64,000 nt of DNA, taken from Planctomycetota bacterium (GTDB taxonomy: Bacteria > Planctomycetota > Phycisphaerae > Phycisphaerales > UBA1924). The stretch is taken from positions 81,984 through 145,983 of the forward strand of contig JACTNA010000032.1 in the NCBI GenBank assembly GCA_014584315.1. Reading direction: 5' to 3'. The notes beneath the pieces were generated by a model. That model had not been told where the DNA came from and did no database searches. It was given only the letters and a program-made list of their open reading frames with translations. Of this stretch, positions 61,984-64,000 are shown piece after piece. How positions within the stretch are numbered: the stretch's first letter is position 1; each line of letters opens with the position of its first letter. Position numbers and translations under genes: made by a program.

Positions 61984-63636
61984 TCACTCCTCCGAGCAGA
62001 CGCCCGAGTACGAGGCCGTGAACAGCACGTAGTCCTCGGCATCGACTCCGCCGTCGCCGTTCAGGTCGGCCTCGCTCTCGCCGGCGAAGAAGGCCGCGTT
62101 GAAGAGTGCCACGTCCTCGGCGTCCGCCTCGCCGTTGAGGTTGAAGTCCGCCAGGCACGTCACCGCGATCTTCTGCACGAAGAAGTGGCGCCTCGGCTGG
62201 CCGCCGAAATCCACCAGCTTCACATAGGTCGGGTAGACGTTCCGGCCCCGTGCCGCGATCTGTTGGTAGTGGCCGAAGACATACGGGAACTGCAACCCTT
62301 AATTCAGGTACGACCCGACGAAACTCTCCTCGGACAGGCGGATCACGGTGACGTTCGGGTTTGGCGTCGCGAAGTCGCGGATGCGCGCGAAGTACACGTC
62401 CACCTCCGTCTCGTCCGTGAACGGATCGTCGTTGAGCGTGTCGTACCAGATCAGGCACGGCACGCCGCACCCGTCCACCACGATCGCCGGCAAGACCTGG
62501 TCGGGGCCGTTGGCGTCGGGCGTGATCCCGTGGAGCACTTCGTCCGTCAGGTGGAGGATGTTCTGGTTCAGGAATGTCTCGCCGCCGTCGTCACTCAGCG
62601 CGACGTAGATGTCGACGTTCGACGAACCGACCTATCGGCGCGCCGTGAACGCGACGTACACCCAGTTCGGCGTCTTCGAGCGGTCCACCGCGATGCTCGG
62701 CCAATGCCTGCCCTGATCCGCGAGTTCCGGCGGGGATGTGTCCGTTGACGCTGGCGCCTCGATTGGCGGTTCAGCTTCGTCACCGATAAGTGCCGCCGTC
62801 GACCACGAGTCTGGCTCCGCCTCGCTGTTGGAGATTACTACCCATGGCCTGCCCTCGTTCCTGTAGAAGCCGCCCTGGTGACGATCCGACGACACGACGA
62901 CCACCGAACCGTCGCTCAGCACCACCGGGCCCGGCGCGTGACCGCGGTACTCGCACGGCCCGCCGCCCGGCTCCTTGATCTGGAGTTCGTTCGTCCAAGT
63001 CGCGCCCGCCAATTTCGCGCCGTAGAGCGACAGGAACGTCGAGCCGCAGTCCTGTGGGAAGGTGGCGTACGTCGCGTACAGCCGCTCCGGGTCGTTCGGG
63101 TTCAGCGCCGGCCCCGCAGCGAGCAGGGGCTTGTCGAGGAGCGGGCCCGATGGGTGTTCGACGATCGGCGTGCGGGCGCCGAGCGTGCTCGAACCCTGCG
63201 GCAGCGGGTGCAGGAAGATCGCGCTCGCGCCCCCTGACCCGATGAGCGAGGCGTACGCGAGCCACATCGAGCCGTCCTCCAGCGACGCGACAGCGCTCGG
63301 ATCGCCCGTCGTTCTGAAGAGGTAGTTGCCGGGAGCCTCGAGGAAGCCCTTCTCCGCGAAGGTGAACCCACCGTCAAGGCTGATCCCGTACGCGATCCTC
63401 GCGTTGGGCGTGAGGGGACCTTCGGAGAGGGAGTGGATCGCGGCCACCAGGATCTTGTGCGCGTTCCCCTGCGGCCCGGCGACATCGACCGCGATCGTCG
63501 GCTCGAAGTGGTCGCGGTCGTCGTCGAACACCACCACGGGCGGGTACACCACCTGCGCGGCGGTTCGCTCCGCGACGCCCCCGAACAGGGCAATCCCAAC
63601 GAGCAGCGGACAGACGTGAACGGTGCGATATGACAT
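61984..63636 (-). pseudogene. Secreted sialidase/BNR-like protein, broken by two stop codons
   Basis: A single frame of about 551 codons from ATG 63636. A signal peptide (1-25) is followed by BNR/Asp-box-like repeats (SLDGGFTFAEKG, SDDGGETFLNQ) and a C-terminal EF-hand pair of a diverged type (ADFNLNGEADAEDVALFN, ADLNGDGGVDAEDYVLF). A TAG (62632-62634) after VAFTARR and a TAA (62299-62301) after GSYLN interrupt it without frameshift, and conservation resumes in frame after both. The TAG leaves a 334-residue product lacking the tail. It is probably decayed, unless both bases are errors. Confidence 0.8.
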
Positions 63637-63697
63637 GGCGTGTCCCCTTGGCTGAAAAGGCCTCGGCCAGAGTGCCCACGGAAACCCGGCCGGGGTC

Positions 63698-63726
63698 AGC
63701 GTACAGGGGAACCTCGCCCGGTGCAA
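63698..63726 (-). promoter_or_regulatory. Promoter of the sialidase-like gene
   Basis: On the minus strand TTGCAC (63726-63721), 17 bp, TACGCT (63703-63698), about 60 nt before the ATG. Confidence 0.45.
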
Positions 63727-63764
63727 CCCCCCATCCACGCGGTTCCATTCCGAACAAAACCCGC

Positions 63765-63793
63765 TTGTACGGCAGGTTCTGGCGAGGTATGCT
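63765..63793 (+). promoter_or_regulatory. Promoter giving a probable leaderless mRNA
   Basis: TTGTAC (63765-63770), 17 bp, TATGCT (63788-63793). The ATG at 63802 lies 8 nt further and no ribosome site precedes it. Confidence 0.4.
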
Positions 63794-63801
63794 GGCGCGT
63801 G

Positions 63802-63901
63802 ATGAAGCGATTGGGACTCCGTTCACGATGGCTCGTGTCTGTGATCTGCGCTGTCCTGCCCGCCTCCTCCGCGTGGGCTCAGTACACGTGGAAGGCGGTT
63901 C
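63802..63901 (+). pseudogene. 5' end of a secreted-protein gene cut by an insertion sequence
   Basis: Only about 33 codons are visible: a signal peptide (RWLVSVICAVLPASSAWAQ) and then QYTWKAVL, an opening typical of exported planctomycete PEP-CTERM or autotransporter-like proteins. The frame runs on into the IS sequence, so the product would be truncated. The remainder of the gene should lie beyond the window. Confidence 0.6.
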
Positions 63902-64000
63902 TGACCTGCCCCCCAAAACCTGATCCATGTGCTATGAGAGTCCCGAGGGGTCCCGGTCGGGCCCAGGAGACTCTCGATGAAGCGGACGAGGCATACACCA
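63902..64000 (+). mobile_element. IS3-type insertion sequence, left end
   Basis: Starting at TGACCTGCCCCCC there is a sequence unlike its surroundings, with the 5'-TG start and leading-edge order of IS3 elements. At 63977 it reaches an OrfA start with good spacing. Only 99 bases are visible. Identification rests on the terminus style and the eight residues of OrfA. Confidence 0.6.
63977..64000 (+). CDS. Start of IS3-family OrfA (partial)
   Basis: ATG followed by codons for MKRTRHTP, the usual opening of IS3 OrfA proteins (a helix-turn-helix DNA-binding protein fused to OrfB by frameshifting). Cut off by the window edge. Confidence 0.55.

Noticed and set aside
20517..62634. Reassignment of TAG to an amino acid, suggested by two in-frame TAGs
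   Set aside because: TAG ends several intact genes here (at 3899, 33006, 42058, 49629 and 54355) exactly after conserved C-termini, so it works as a stop.
1..64000. CRISPR array, tRNA, rRNA or prophage
   Set aside because: No regularly spaced direct repeats, cloverleaf-like sequence, rRNA-like blocks or structural phage genes were seen; the fibre-like gene at 44125 is a lone exported protein.

Overview
The window is a very GC-rich (roughly 70 percent by eye), densely coding stretch that most resembles a free-living planctomycete of the class Phycisphaerae. This is an inference from gene content. Supporting signs are several secreted proteins with a C-terminal tandem EF-hand tail ending in Gly-Cys-Pro, a PEP-CTERM-like protein ending in a run of Arg, an H-X9-DG type pseudopilin, DUF1080 and DUF2961 proteins, a Minf_1886-type protein, an ECF sigma factor overlapping a Ser/Thr kinase, and a futalosine-pathway enzyme. 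No rRNA, tRNA, CRISPR array or prophage is visible.

Layout. 1-5414: end of aconitase, a CorA transporter, an SMR/Gdx exporter, small membrane and lipocalin-like proteins, and a tandem DUF1080 protein. 5556-11606: a PEP-CTERM protein, a Tat-exported epimerase-like protein, an ATP/ADP-carrier-like MFS protein, an OmpA lipoprotein and a deaminating amidohydrolase. 11653-18536: the cytochrome c maturation pair ResB/CcsA, alkyladenine glycosylase and an AI-2E family permease. 18555-24648 (minus): methyltransferase, PolX, pseudopilin, a DNA methyltransferase with an in-frame TAG, then ffh. 24832-29923: PhoU, a secreted GH2 enzyme and a DUF2961 protein. 30101-36614: an eight-gene, mostly 4-nt-overlapping type II secretion-like operon (G, I, J, K, C, L, M, TPR lipoprotein). 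36807-42058: MqnC, a cardiolipin-synthase-like protein, and a TetR/DUF1761/SRPBCC unit. 42278-43828: an atpA with no other ATP synthase gene beside it. 44125-63636: a surface/secreted-protein region with four intact EF-hand-tailed proteins and one decayed relative. Interspersed are an ECF sigma/kinase pair, a universal stress protein with an antiporter-EIIA fusion, an epimerase and a uracil-DNA glycosylase lacking most Fe-S cysteines. 63902-64000: apparent left end of an IS3-type element that has cut a secreted-protein gene.

How it fits together. Exported products are prominent: pseudopilus machinery, secreted hydrolases, EF-hand-tailed proteins and a lipoprotein. Several of the secreted genes share a promoter style (TTGGnC, 17-18 bp, TAGGnT) and terminator stems. 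Some small-leader genes have the -10 box only 6-8 nt from the ATG, suggesting leaderless mRNAs. Three genes are interrupted: a TAG in the DNA methyltransferase, a one-base G-tract slip in a tail-fibre-like gene, and two stops in a sialidase-like gene. TAG is a normal terminator of several intact genes here, so these look like real lesions or sequencing errors rather than recoding.
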